Below, piece by piece: positions 53,023 to 61,606 of a stretch of DNA of 64,000 nucleotides. The notes below the pieces were generated by a model that worked only from the letters and a program-made list of their open reading frames with translations, was not told where the DNA came from and did not search any database. Position 1 is the first letter of the stretch; each line of letters starts with the position of its first letter. Location of the stretch: NCBI RefSeq assembly GCF_014200505.1, contig NZ_JACHBX010000006.1, positions 124,001 to 188,000 on the forward strand. Reading direction: 5' to 3'. This stretch comes from Massilia aurea (GTDB lineage Bacteria > Pseudomonadota > Gammaproteobacteria > Burkholderiales > Burkholderiaceae_D). The translations under genes and the position numbers were made by a program.

Positions 53023-55194
53023 TCAGCGGATGCGCATGCCTGGCGTCGCGCCCGGCATCGGGTCGAGCAGGTACAGGCCCGGATTGGTTTTTTCGTCAGC
53101 GGCGGATGCGCACAGCACCATGCCTTCGGACACGCCGAACTTCATCTTGCGCGGGGCCAGGTTGGCCACCAGCACCGTCAGCTTGCCGATCAGGTCTTCC
53201 GGCTGGTACGCCGACTTGATGCCCGAGAACACATTGCGGTGACGGCCTTCGCCGACGTCGAGCGTCAGGCGCAGCAGTTTGGTCGACCCTTCGACGTGTT
53301 CGCAGTTGACGATTTTCGCCACGCGCAGGTCGATCTTGGCGAAGTCGTCGATCGTGATGGTCGGGGCCAGGGCTTCGATGTCGCTTTCGCCGTCGCCTTC
53401 GCCGGCATCGGTCGTCGGCGCTGCCGCCGGGGTAGCAGTAGCCGCGGCGGCGACCGCCGGAGCCGGTGCAGCCGGCGCCGGCTTGTCGAACAGGTTCTCG
53501 ACCATCTTGGCATCGACGCGCTGCATCAGGTGCGTGTAGGTGCCGATGGTGCGGCCGAGCATCGATTCGTAGACGGCGGCGCCATGGGTGTCGGCCCAGC
53601 TCAGTTCAGCGTCGCCCAGGAATTCGGCAACGCGCGCGGCCACTTGCGGCAGCACCGGTTGCAGCATGATGGTCAGTTGACGGAACAGGATCAGCGCGGT
53701 CGTGCAGACGTCGTGCAGTTCGGCCGTTTTGGTGTCGTCCTTGGCCAGGATCCATGGCTTGTGTTCGTCGACGTACTGGTTGATGACGTCGGCGATCTCC
53801 ATGATTTCGCGCAGTGCGCGGCCGTACTCGCGCGCCTCGAAGCTGGCGGCCACCGATGCCTGGCGCTCGGCGCCGTCGTGCATCAGCGCCTTGCAGATCC
53901 AGTCGCGGCCCAGCGGCGAGACGCTGTCGGCCAGCTTGCCGTCGAAGCGCTTGGCGATGAAGCCGGCGCAGCGGCTGGCGATATTCACGTACTTGCCGAT
54001 CAGGTCGCTGTTGACGCGGGCCACGAAGTCGTCGCCGTTGAAGTCCAGGTCTTCCACCTTGGCGTTGAGCTTGAAGGCCAGGTAGTAGCGCAGCCACTCC
54101 GGGTTCATGCCCAGTTCCAGATAGCGCAGCGGCGAGATGCCAGTGCCGCGCGACTTCGACATTTTTTCGTTGTTCACCGTCAGATGGCCGTGGACGGCGA
54201 CCTTCAGGTTGTCGATGATCGGGTGGCCCGAGAAATTGAGCATTGCAGGCCAGAACAGCAGGTGGAACGAGACAATATCCTTGCCGATGAAGTGCAGCTG
54301 CTCGGCGGCCGGGTCGTTCAGGAACGCCTCGACATCCAGGCCCTGCTTGTCGAAGTAGTTTTTGAGGCTGGCCAGGTAGCCGACCGGCGCGTCCAGCCAT
54401 ACATAGAAGAACTTGCCCGGTGCATCCGGAATCGGGATACCGAAGTAGGGCGCATCGCGCGAGATATCCCAGTCAGCCAGCTTTTCACCGGCTTCCCCGA
54501 GCCACTCGGACACCTTGTTGACCATTTCCGGCTGCAGGCGGCCCGGGGTGTTCAGCCACTGTTTGAGGAACGCGAAGCAGCGCGGGTCGGACAGCTTGAA
54601 GAAGTACTGCTCCGACGGCTTGAGCACGGGCGTGGAGCCGGTGAAGACCGAGAACGGGTTGATCAGTTCGGTTGGCTGGTAAGCGGCGCCGCAGACTTCG
54701 CAGTTGTCGCCGTACTGGTCCTTGGCGTGGCACACCGGGCACTCGCCCTTGATGTTGCGGTCGGCCAGGAACATGCCCTTGACCGGATCGTAGAAGCGGT
54801 CGACGGTCTTGGTGACGATCAGGCCGGCATCGCGCAGCTTGCGGTAGATGCCTTGCGAGAGTTCGACGTTTTCGGGCGAATCGGTGGAATACCAGTTATC
54901 GAAGGCGATGTGGAAGCCATCGAGATATTGCGCGCGGCCGGCGGCGATCTTGGCCACGAATTCCTGCGGCGTGATGTTTTCTTTTTCGGCCGCGATCATG
55001 ATCGGCGTGCCGTGGGTATCGTCGGCGCAGACGAAATGCACTTCGCGTTTCTGGCCGCCCTGCGCATTGCCTTCGCGCTGCATTCGCTGGAAGCGGACCC
55101 AGATGTCGGCCTGGATGTACTCCATCATGTGGCCGATATGGAAGGCAGCATTGGCGTAGGGCAGTGCGGTGGTGACGAACAGCTTGCGGGTCAT
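53023..55194 (-). CDS. metG: Methionyl-tRNA synthetase
   Basis: 723 residues from ATG 55194; the frame is open 46 codons further but MTRKLFVTTALPYANAAFHI is the family start. HIGH at 19-22, KMSKS in KMSKSRGTGI, zinc knuckle cysteines C152/C155/C165/C168, anticodon domain, then a Pro/Ala/Thr-rich linker (about 560-590) and a C-terminal EMAP/Trbp-like tRNA-binding domain (KIDLRVAKIVNCEHVEGS). The C-terminal domain makes it a dimeric type. Divergent to apbC. Confidence 0.98.
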   Translation of the reverse strand: MTRKLFVTTALPYANAAFHIGHMMEYIQADIWVRFQRMQREGNAQGGQKREVHFVCADDTHGTPIMIAAEKENITPQEFVAKIAAGRAQYLDGFHIAFDNWYSTDSPENVELSQGIYRKLRDAGLIVTKTVDRFYDPVKGMFLADRNIKGECPVCHAKDQYGDNCEVCGAAYQPTELINPFSVFTGSTPVLKPSEQYFFKLSDPRCFAFLKQWLNTPGRLQPEMVNKVSEWLGEAGEKLADWDISRDAPYFGIPIPDAPGKFFYVWLDAPVGYLASLKNYFDKQGLDVEAFLNDPAAEQLHFIGKDIVSFHLLFWPAMLNFSGHPIIDNLKVAVHGHLTVNNEKMSKSRGTGISPLRYLELGMNPEWLRYYLAFKLNAKVEDLDFNGDDFVARVNSDLIGKYVNIASRCAGFIAKRFDGKLADSVSPLGRDWICKALMHDGAERQASVAASFEAREYGRALREIMEIADVINQYVDEHKPWILAKDDTKTAELHDVCTTALILFRQLTIMLQPVLPQVAARVAEFLGDAELSWADTHGAAVYESMLGRTIGTYTHLMQRVDAKMVENLFDKPAPAAPAPAVAAAATATPAAAPTTDAGEGDGESDIEALAPTITIDDFAKIDLRVAKIVNCEHVEGSTKLLRLTLDVGEGRHRNVFSGIKSAYQPEDLIGKLTVLVANLAPRKMKFGVSEGMVLCASAADEKTNPGLYLLDPMPGATPGMRIR

Positions 55195-55355
55195 GGTTGA
55201 AACGCTTCGGTTATATGAAAAGAAGCATTTTAACAGCGGATGGCCCTGTGCGCGCAGGGGGTATTCCCCGTGGTTTACGACCAACAGGCTGGCTGCCCTG
55301 CCGTTTTGCGCTACACTTCGCCCCAATATCAATCGGAGAACACCCGGAGAGCACC

Positions 55356-56444
55356 ATGAGCATCACTGAAAGCGATATCAAGACGGCATTGGCGAGCGTA
55401 ATCGACCCCAATACCACCAAGGATTTCATCACCACCAAGTCGATCAAGAACATCAATATCGACAATGGCCAGGTCACGTTCGAGCTGGAACTGGGTTACC
55501 CGGCCGCCAGCCAGGTCGAGATGCTGCGCCAGATGGCGGCCAGCGCCGTGCTGGCCCTGCCAGGCGTCGAAGGCGTGGCGATTCGCGCCTACAGCAAGAT
55601 CGTCTCGCACACGGTCCAGCGCGGCATGAAGGTGATGCCGAACGTGAAGAACATCATCGCTGTTGCCTCGGGCAAGGGCGGCGTCGGCAAATCGACGACG
55701 GCCGTGAACCTGGCCCTGGCGCTGCACGCCGAAGGCGCCAGCGTCGGCATCCTGGATGCGGACATCTATGGTCCGTCGCAGCCGATGATGCTGGGCGTGA
55801 GCGGTCGTCCGCTGACCAATGACGGCAAGAGCATGGAGCCGCTGGAAAACCACGGCATCCAGGTGTCGTCGGTCGGCTTCATGATCGATCCGGATGAGCC
55901 GATGGTGTGGCGCGGCCCGATGGCCAGCGGCGCGCTGCAGCAACTGCTCGAGCAGACCAACTGGCGCGACCTCGACTACCTGATCGTCGACATGCCGCCA
56001 GGCACCGGCGACATCCAGCTGACGCTGTCGCAGAAAGTGCCGGTCACGGGCGCCGTGATCGTCACCACGCCGCAGGACATCGCCTTGCTCGACGCGCGCA
56101 AGGGACTCAAGATGTTCGAAAAAGTCGGGATCCCGATCCTGGGCGTGGTCGAAAACATGAGCACCCACACCTGCACCAACTGCGGCCATACCGAAGCAAT
56201 CTTCGGTCACGGTGGCGGTGAAAAAATGTGCGCCGATTTCGGTATCGAGTTCCTCGGTGCGTTGCCGCTGACGATGTCGATCCGCGAGCAGGCCGATGCC
56301 GGTCGTCCGACCGTCGTCGCCGATCCGGATGGCGCCGTTGCCGCGGTCTACAAGCAGATCGCCCGCAAGGTCGCGATCAAGATCGCCGACAAGGCCAAGG
56401 ACATGAGCAGCAAGTTCCCGAGCATCGTCGTCAGGAACGACTGA
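55356..56444 (+). CDS. apbC: Iron-sulfur cluster carrier ApbC/Mrp
   Basis: 362 residues from ATG 55356 (the frame is open upstream without support). N-terminal MIP18/DUF59 domain (about 1-90), then a deviant Walker A P-loop GKGGVGKST at 106-114, and a later CxxC (HTCTNCGHTEAI) that binds a transferable Fe-S cluster. It acts in the cytoplasm in Fe-S assembly. Alone and divergent from metG, a neighbour pair widely kept in proteobacteria. Confidence 0.97.
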   Translation: MSITESDIKTALASVIDPNTTKDFITTKSIKNINIDNGQVTFELELGYPAASQVEMLRQMAASAVLALPGVEGVAIRAYSKIVSHTVQRGMKVMPNVKNIIAVASGKGGVGKSTTAVNLALALHAEGASVGILDADIYGPSQPMMLGVSGRPLTNDGKSMEPLENHGIQVSSVGFMIDPDEPMVWRGPMASGALQQLLEQTNWRDLDYLIVDMPPGTGDIQLTLSQKVPVTGAVIVTTPQDIALLDARKGLKMFEKVGIPILGVVENMSTHTCTNCGHTEAIFGHGGGEKMCADFGIEFLGALPLTMSIREQADAGRPTVVADPDGAVAAVYKQIARKVAIKIADKAKDMSSKFPSIVVRND

Positions 56445-56484
56445 TCTCAAGCCTGGCCGGGCCTGGTGCCCGGACCCGTTTCAC

Positions 56485-56527
56485 AAAGCCCCTGCGCAAC
56501 GCTGTTGTGCGGGGGCTTTGTTCATTT
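56485..56527 (+). terminator. Rho-independent terminator of apbC
   Basis: Arms AAAGCCCCTGCGCAAC and GTTGTGCGGGGGCTTT pair around GCT with one mismatch, followed by a T-rich stretch (TGTTCATTTTG). It lies 40 bases beyond the apbC stop. Confidence 0.9.
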
Positions 56528-56702
56528 TGCAGGCCGATGTCGTGTGGGGGGCGGCCAGTGGCGCTGTGCGTACCCTGCCTGGCCGCTTGGCCCAGCGTGC
56601 CGTGGTGTGCGGTTGAAGAGGCTGGGCCAGGCGCCGTGGGGATGCATGCTGGCCGGCCGGGCGTCGGGGTAGAATACGCCTTTTACCTGATTGCTTTCCG
56701 CC

Positions 56703-58094
56703 ATGACCGTCCGCACCCGTTTTGCTCCCAGCCCGACCGGCTACCTTCACGTTGGTGGCGCGCGCACCGCGCTGTATTCGTGGGCCTACGCCCGCCACTT
56801 CGGCGGTACCTTCATCCTGCGCATCGAAGACACCGACCTCGAACGCTCGACGCCGGAAGCCGTGCAGGCCATCCTCGACGGCATGAAGTGGCTGGGCCTG
56901 GAGCACGACGAAGGCCCGTTCTATCAGATGCAGCGCATGGACCGCTATCGCGAAGTGGTCGCTGGCATGCTCGACGCCGGCACCGCGTACCTGTGCTACT
57001 CGTCGCCCGACGAAGTGGAAGCGATGCGCGAGCGCATGCGCGCAGCCGGCGAAAAGCCGCGCTACGACGGCACCTGGCGCCCGGAAGATGGCAAGACCCT
57101 GCCTGCCGTGCCGGAAGGCGTCAAGCCGGTGGTGCGATTCAAGAATCCGCTCGATGGCGACGTGACCTGGACGGACGTGGTCAAGGGCACGATCACGATC
57201 GGCAACAAGGAACTCGACGACCTCGTCATCGCGCGCCCGGACGGCACGCCGACCTATAACTTCTGCGTCGCGGTCGACGACTGGGACATGAAGATCACGC
57301 ACGTGCTGCGCGGCGACGATCACGTCAACAACACGCCACGACAGATCAACATCCTGCGCGCACTTGGTGCCGAGCTGCCGCTGTACGGCCACCTGCCGAT
57401 GATTCTGGGCACCGATGGCGCGAAGCTGTCCAAGCGCCACGGCGCCGTGAGCGTCATGGATTATCCGGAGCAGGGCTATCTGCCGGAAGCAATGCTCAAT
57501 TACCTGGCGCGCCTGGGCTGGAGCCACGGTGACGACGAAGTGTTCTCGATGGCGCAGTTCACCGAGTGGTTCAACCTGGAACACCTGACCGCATCGGCCG
57601 CCCAGTTCAATCCGGAAAAGCTGAACTGGCTGAACAACCACTATATCAAGGCGGCCGACAACGAGCGCCTGGCCGCACTGGCGCTGCCAAAGCTCGAGCG
57701 CGACGGTGCGCGCTTCGATGGCGCGCCGGCACTGCCAACCGTGCTGGGCCTGATGAAGGAACGCGCGAACACGATCAACGAGCTGGCCGATGCCGCCATG
57801 CTGTTCTACCGCGATCCGCAACCGGATGCCGAGCAACTGGCGCTGCACCTGACCGAAGCCGTGCGCGGGGCGCTGGCGCTGTTTGCCGAGCGCTGCGCCA
57901 CGGTGGCGTGGGACAAGGCGTCGCTGGCAGCCATGATCAAGGAAGTACTGGCTGCCCACAGCCTCAAGATGCCGCAACTGGCCATGCCGCTGCGCCTGCT
58001 GCTGACAGGTCAGTTGCAGACGCCGGCGATCGATGTGGTGCTCGAGTTGTTTGGCCGCGACGTCGTGCTGGCGCGCGTGCAGAAGGGGCTGTAA
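56703..58094 (+). CDS. gltX: Glutamyl-tRNA synthetase
   Basis: 463 residues from ATG 56703 (an ATG four codons earlier is possible). Class I: the HIGH-like HVGG at 16-19 (PTGYLHVGGARTALYSW) and KLSKRHGAVS. It charges tRNA-Glu; four tRNA-Glu genes lie just downstream, an arrangement seen in other betaproteobacteria. The 3' end of gltX is followed by a separate tRNA promoter. Confidence 0.98.
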   Translation: MTVRTRFAPSPTGYLHVGGARTALYSWAYARHFGGTFILRIEDTDLERSTPEAVQAILDGMKWLGLEHDEGPFYQMQRMDRYREVVAGMLDAGTAYLCYSSPDEVEAMRERMRAAGEKPRYDGTWRPEDGKTLPAVPEGVKPVVRFKNPLDGDVTWTDVVKGTITIGNKELDDLVIARPDGTPTYNFCVAVDDWDMKITHVLRGDDHVNNTPRQINILRALGAELPLYGHLPMILGTDGAKLSKRHGAVSVMDYPEQGYLPEAMLNYLARLGWSHGDDEVFSMAQFTEWFNLEHLTASAAQFNPEKLNWLNNHYIKAADNERLAALALPKLERDGARFDGAPALPTVLGLMKERANTINELADAAMLFYRDPQPDAEQLALHLTEAVRGALALFAERCATVAWDKASLAAMIKEVLAAHSLKMPQLAMPLRLLLTGQLQTPAIDVVLELFGRDVVLARVQKGL

Positions 58095-58137
58095 CAGCCC
58101 GCATGGGACACCTCGCTTCGACGTCTCAAAACGTTGT

Positions 58138-58166
58138 TTGCGAAATGCAAGGGTGTCCTATATAAT
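58138..58166 (+). promoter_or_regulatory. Sigma-70 promoter of the tRNA cluster
   Basis: TTGCGA, exactly 17 bases, then a perfect TATAAT. It lies 20 bases before the first tRNA-Ala and just after gltX, so the expected transcript start is about 13 bases before the mature tRNA 5' end. Confidence 0.85.
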
Positions 58167-58185
58167 GCTCGCACTTCAGCGCTGC

Positions 58186-58261
<76 letters not shown>

Positions 58262-58351
58262 ACTCTGAAGTGTGGCAGTGGTTTTGCCTCGGTTGTAATG
58301 TGACGCTGTGTAGCCAGCAGCAAAGCAGTAATGCAGTATCGGTTGTTCATG

Positions 58352-58427
58352 GTCCCCATCGTCTAGAGGCCTAGGACATCACCCTTTCACGGTGAGTACC
58401 GGGGTTCGAATCCCCGTGGGGACGCCA
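58352..58427 (+). tRNA. tRNA-Glu (TTC), copy 1
   Basis: 76 bases with encoded CCA. Starts GTCCCCA, anticodon stem TCACC/GGTGA with loop CTTTCAC (anticodon TTC), T-arm CCGGGGTTCGAATCCCCG, ends GGGGACGCCA. The sequence is the same in all four Glu copies as far as I can read. Confidence 0.97.
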
Positions 58428-58519
58428 GCTTGCTGGTTAGAATGACCCGACACAGTATGCAAGCAGCATGCGCTACTGGTCGAAGCAGGTGCAGTGTAGT
58501 AAAATGTTGTTTTCCCGTG

Positions 58520-58595
<76 letters not shown>

Positions 58596-58670
58596 CGTAA
58601 AAGAAAACGACATTCGGCAGTACCGCAGTAGTAGTAAAGCAAGCGCAGTAAAGGTTTTAGCAAGTCCAGG

Positions 58671-58746
58671 GTCCCCATCGTCTAGAGGCCTAGGACATCA
58701 CCCTTTCACGGTGAGTACCGGGGTTCGAATCCCCGTGGGGACGCCA
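58671..58746 (+). tRNA. tRNA-Glu (TTC), copy 2
   Basis: 76 bases; same sequence as copy 1, loop CTTTCAC, encoded CCA. Preceded by a 75-base spacer after tRNA-Ala copy 2, giving a repeated Ala-Glu unit. Confidence 0.97.
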
Positions 58747-58839
58747 AGAATTTGGCAGATGTGCCGCGCCAGCGGCGGCGCATCGAAGTCAGTAGCATCA
58801 TGTAGTTGCAGTGCGCTCGTTAGAGCAAAACAGTTTTAG

Positions 58840-58915
58840 GTCCCCATCGTCTAGAGGCCTAGGACATCACCCTTTCACGGTGAGTACCGGGGTTCGAATC
58901 CCCGTGGGGACGCCA
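58840..58915 (+). tRNA. tRNA-Glu (TTC), copy 3
   Basis: 76 bases; same sequence as copy 1. Immediately followed by a hairpin terminator (58920-58968). Confidence 0.97.
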
Positions 58916-58919
58916 GTTT

Positions 58920-58968
58920 AAAACCGGGGTAGACCAACGCGCTTGCGCGGAGAGGTGCTCCGGTTTTT
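58920..58968 (+). terminator. Terminator after tRNA-Glu copy 3
   Basis: Outer stem AAAACCGG/CCGGTTTT with an inner GCGC-TT-GCGC hairpin, followed by a short T-run. It suggests that tRNA-Glu copy 4 is at least partly transcribed on its own. Confidence 0.7.
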
Positions 58969-59133
58969 CTATTGTGACGCCGCATTTGTGTGCACAATGG
59001 TTTGGTTGTAAAGTAGGATCGCAGAATCGTCGTTGTGACGGTATGCGAAGGTTGCGACAGTGTTGTGATGTTTTGCCTTGCAGTCAGCAGCATCGGGCAA
59101 CACGCAGTTGGTAATATGCAGCACCAGTTTTAG

Positions 59134-59209
59134 GTCCCCATCGTCTAGAGGCCTAGGACATCACCCTTTCACGGTGAGTACCGGGGTTCGAATCCCCGTG
59201 GGGACGCCA
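59134..59209 (+). tRNA. tRNA-Glu (TTC), copy 4
   Basis: 76 bases; same sequence as the other copies. It lies 218 bases after copy 3, beyond a terminator; no clean promoter is seen in that gap. Confidence 0.97.
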
Positions 59210-59218
59210 GACAGAAAG

Positions 59219-59257
59219 CCGGAGCCGGCCACGACAGTGGGGCTCCGGTTTTTTTTC
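59219..59257 (+). terminator. Rho-independent terminator of the tRNA cluster
   Basis: Arms CCGGAGCC/GGCTCCGG followed by eight T residues, ten bases after the last tRNA. It lies between the tRNAs and the convergent subtilase gene. Confidence 0.92.
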
Positions 59258-59289
59258 GTCTGCGACAGTGTCGCGCAGCGCTTTGTACT

Positions 59290-61239
59290 TCACCAACCGG
59301 ACACTCGCAGCGTGCCGAACGGATAAGGCAACGCCGGCCCTTGATTCGGCATGCCCTGCTGTTGCATACCCTGCGGCTGCATGCCCTGTGGCTGCATACC
59401 CTGCTGTTGCATGCCCTGATGCTGCATGCTGACCCCGGCCGCGCTGAGCCATCCACTATCGTGCGACGCCATCCCGTGCATGCCAACCGGCGCACCGAAG
59501 CCTGCTGTCGTGGTTTGCCACGGCATCGTTTGCTGCGCCGCAGGCAAGCCCAGCGCCACCAGCGCATCGGGCAAGCCGTAGCCAATATGGTTGGGATCAC
59601 TCAGCGTGACAGGGCGCGCGCTCATCCGTAGAACCTGGAACAGACGTTCGACCCGCTCCGGCGAACGCGCCTGCACCATCGATCCGAATTCGGGCCTGTG
59701 TGCCAGCACGAGTGCAGCCAGGCCCGTTACATGCGGCGCCGCCATCGATGTCCCGTCCCATGCGGCGAAATTATTTGGCGGCACCGACGACACGACGGCC
59801 ACACCGGGTGCGCAGACATCAACCTGTGGCCCGAAGCAGCTGAAGCGCGCGGTGAAGTAGCCATACATGTCGATGTCGGTGCCGATGGTTTCGGCATGGT
59901 AGCTGTCGGCCGGGAATTCGCCGATCTTGCCGATGGCCGCAACGGCCAGCACATGCGACGACGAGGCGGGATATTGCACGGCAGCGGCCGAATTGCCGGC
60001 GGCGGCAATGCAGGCAATCCCGGCCTGTTTGGCGCGCACGATCTGGCGCTCGAGCGCTTCGGACGGCGCCGAGCCACCCAGGCTCATGTTGACGATGTCG
60101 ATGCCTTGCTCGATGCAGTATTCGAGCGCGTCGATCAGCTGGCTGACCTGGCCGCCGGGGAACAGCTTGCAGACGTGGATTTCTGCCTCGGGCGCGAAGC
60201 CGCGGATGCCCCAGGCCGGATCGGTGGCGGCAATCACGCCGGTGCAATGCGAACCATGGCCGAGCGTGTCGACATTCCAGGTGCTGCGGTCGGTGCGCTT
60301 GTTGATGACGTCGAAACCGTCGTGGATGGCGTTCAGGTTGCCGTGCGTGGTGGCGGCGCCGGAATCGATGATCGCCACCTTGATGCCACGCCCCCGATAA
60401 TGCTGGGGCACCTGGTCGAGGCGCATGGCCCGCGCGCCCCAGCCCATCGCATTCTGCTGCGGCAGGCCGCGCAGCGCCGGCCATTCGGACAAGGGGCGCA
60501 GCATGACGACGTTGGCCTCTTGCAGGCTCAGGTCGGGATCGCGCTGGTAGAAGCTCCAGTAATCGACCCGCGGTTTCACATACAGGCCGCTGATCATATG
60601 TGCGTCGTCGCCATATAGCTGCAGGCGCGCCACGCCGTCGGCGCCGGTGACGGCTGTGCTGGGCAGCACGCCACCGAACAGCGAGACCTCGACCTCGGGC
60701 AGCGGCGCACCGTCGGTGCCCACGACCGCCAGCAACAGTTCGCACTGCGGCCCCTGGTAGGGCGTGAGCGAGCTGACCAGATCGGGGCGGCGCAGCATGG
60801 GGTCGAGCAGTGCGAGATGCTGGTCGCGTTCGACAAGCAACTGGCCCTGGCCGCGCTGCAGCAGTTCGCCCGCTTTTTGATCGGTCATGCGCGCCACGAC
60901 GATGCCTTCGGCGCCGTCGCCCATCGACGATGGGCCGAAGCCGGCCGTGGTCAGTCCTGCGCGCGGTGCAATGGTGTCGACCACGTCGATATCGGGCATG
61001 GCGGTGAGCGCCTGCTGCACCGCTGACAGGCCCAGCGGCGTCATCCAGCTGCTGGTGCCAAATGCGCCGAGCACGGCTCGCGGCGCCACCAGGTATTTTT
61101 TCTTGCGCTCGGTGACCGGGCGCCCGCGCAGCGGAGCAGGGCTGCTGCTGTTATCGGCACGGGCGTCTGCGGCGCCGTCATGCAACTCGTTGGGCGTCTG
61201 CTGCGGATCGGCAGCACCGCCTTTTGCTTGTTTGGCCAT
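59290..61239 (-). CDS. S8 family subtilase with N-terminal I9-like propeptide and Q/G/M-rich tail
   Basis: 649 residues. No signal peptide or membrane helix is visible. Residues about 48-145 read as an I9-type propeptide (KYLVAPRAV, helix, IDVVDTIAPR, GIVVARMTD, helix, QLLVERDQHLALL). Residues about 165-225 look like a small Ig/transthyretin-like beta domain (TDGAPLPEVEVSLFGG). The catalytic domain has D292 (AIIDSGAATTHG), H328 (DTLGHGSHCTG), oxyanion N416 (AAAGNS) and S498 (DGTSMAAPHVTG), so it should be active. The tail (about 610-635) is a run of QGMQQ/QGMQP five-residue repeats. It is the third gene of a cassette, 24 bases after the small I9-like protein. Confidence 0.92.
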   Translation of the reverse strand: MAKQAKGGAADPQQTPNELHDGAADARADNSSSPAPLRGRPVTERKKKYLVAPRAVLGAFGTSSWMTPLGLSAVQQALTAMPDIDVVDTIAPRAGLTTAGFGPSSMGDGAEGIVVARMTDQKAGELLQRGQGQLLVERDQHLALLDPMLRRPDLVSSLTPYQGPQCELLLAVVGTDGAPLPEVEVSLFGGVLPSTAVTGADGVARLQLYGDDAHMISGLYVKPRVDYWSFYQRDPDLSLQEANVVMLRPLSEWPALRGLPQQNAMGWGARAMRLDQVPQHYRGRGIKVAIIDSGAATTHGNLNAIHDGFDVINKRTDRSTWNVDTLGHGSHCTGVIAATDPAWGIRGFAPEAEIHVCKLFPGGQVSQLIDALEYCIEQGIDIVNMSLGGSAPSEALERQIVRAKQAGIACIAAAGNSAAAVQYPASSSHVLAVAAIGKIGEFPADSYHAETIGTDIDMYGYFTARFSCFGPQVDVCAPGVAVVSSVPPNNFAAWDGTSMAAPHVTGLAALVLAHRPEFGSMVQARSPERVERLFQVLRMSARPVTLSDPNHIGYGLPDALVALGLPAAQQTMPWQTTTAGFGAPVGMHGMASHDSGWLSAAGVSMQHQGMQQQGMQPQGMQPQGMQQQGMPNQGPALPYPFGTLRVSGW

Positions 61240-61263
61240 AGTGGGTCCTTTGCCCGGCGCCGC

Positions 61264-61521
61264 TCAGTCGGACAGCGAAAGCGGTTGGTCGGGTTCGATC
61301 GTTAACTGGTCCAGAGTCTGCTGCCGTAGCCGCTCGGCAGTGGGCGCGTCGGTTTCAACGACTGCCGTGTGCGGCGGGCCGGACGACGGGCCGATCAGGT
61401 CGACGACCTGCACGCCGGGCTCGGCGCTCAGGGTCGCCAGGAACCGGACGAGTTCGTTGTCGTCGCTCGCAGCACGCACGATGTAGCGGCCGGGAGAAGC
61501 AGGGGGCAGGGAAGCCGGCAT
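61264..61521 (-). CDS. Stand-alone I9-like (subtilisin propeptide/inhibitor) protein
   Basis: 85 residues from ATG 61521, which follows GGAG at eight bases; a longer open frame upstream overlaps the neighbouring gene and is not used. The order of segments is beta (GRYIVRAASD), helix (NELVRFLATLSAEPG), beta (VQVVDLIGP), beta (HTAVVETDAP), helix (TAERLRQQTLDQ), beta (LTIEPDQPLSLSD). That is the beta-alpha-beta-beta-alpha-beta layout of I9 propeptides, and it parallels residues 48-145 of the subtilase encoded next (VQVVDLIGP beside IDVVDTIAP). I infer an inhibitor or folding helper for that protease. No catalytic residues or signal peptide are seen. Confidence 0.7.
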   Translation of the reverse strand: MPASLPPASPGRYIVRAASDDNELVRFLATLSAEPGVQVVDLIGPSSGPPHTAVVETDAPTAERLRQQTLDQLTIEPDQPLSLSD

Positions 61522-61606
61522 GGCGGGAACTCCTCGGCGCCAGATCACTGCAGGCAGCTGCCGGCAGTGACCTGGCTGTGTGTCATGGTGAGGTGTGGGT
61601 GATGGT

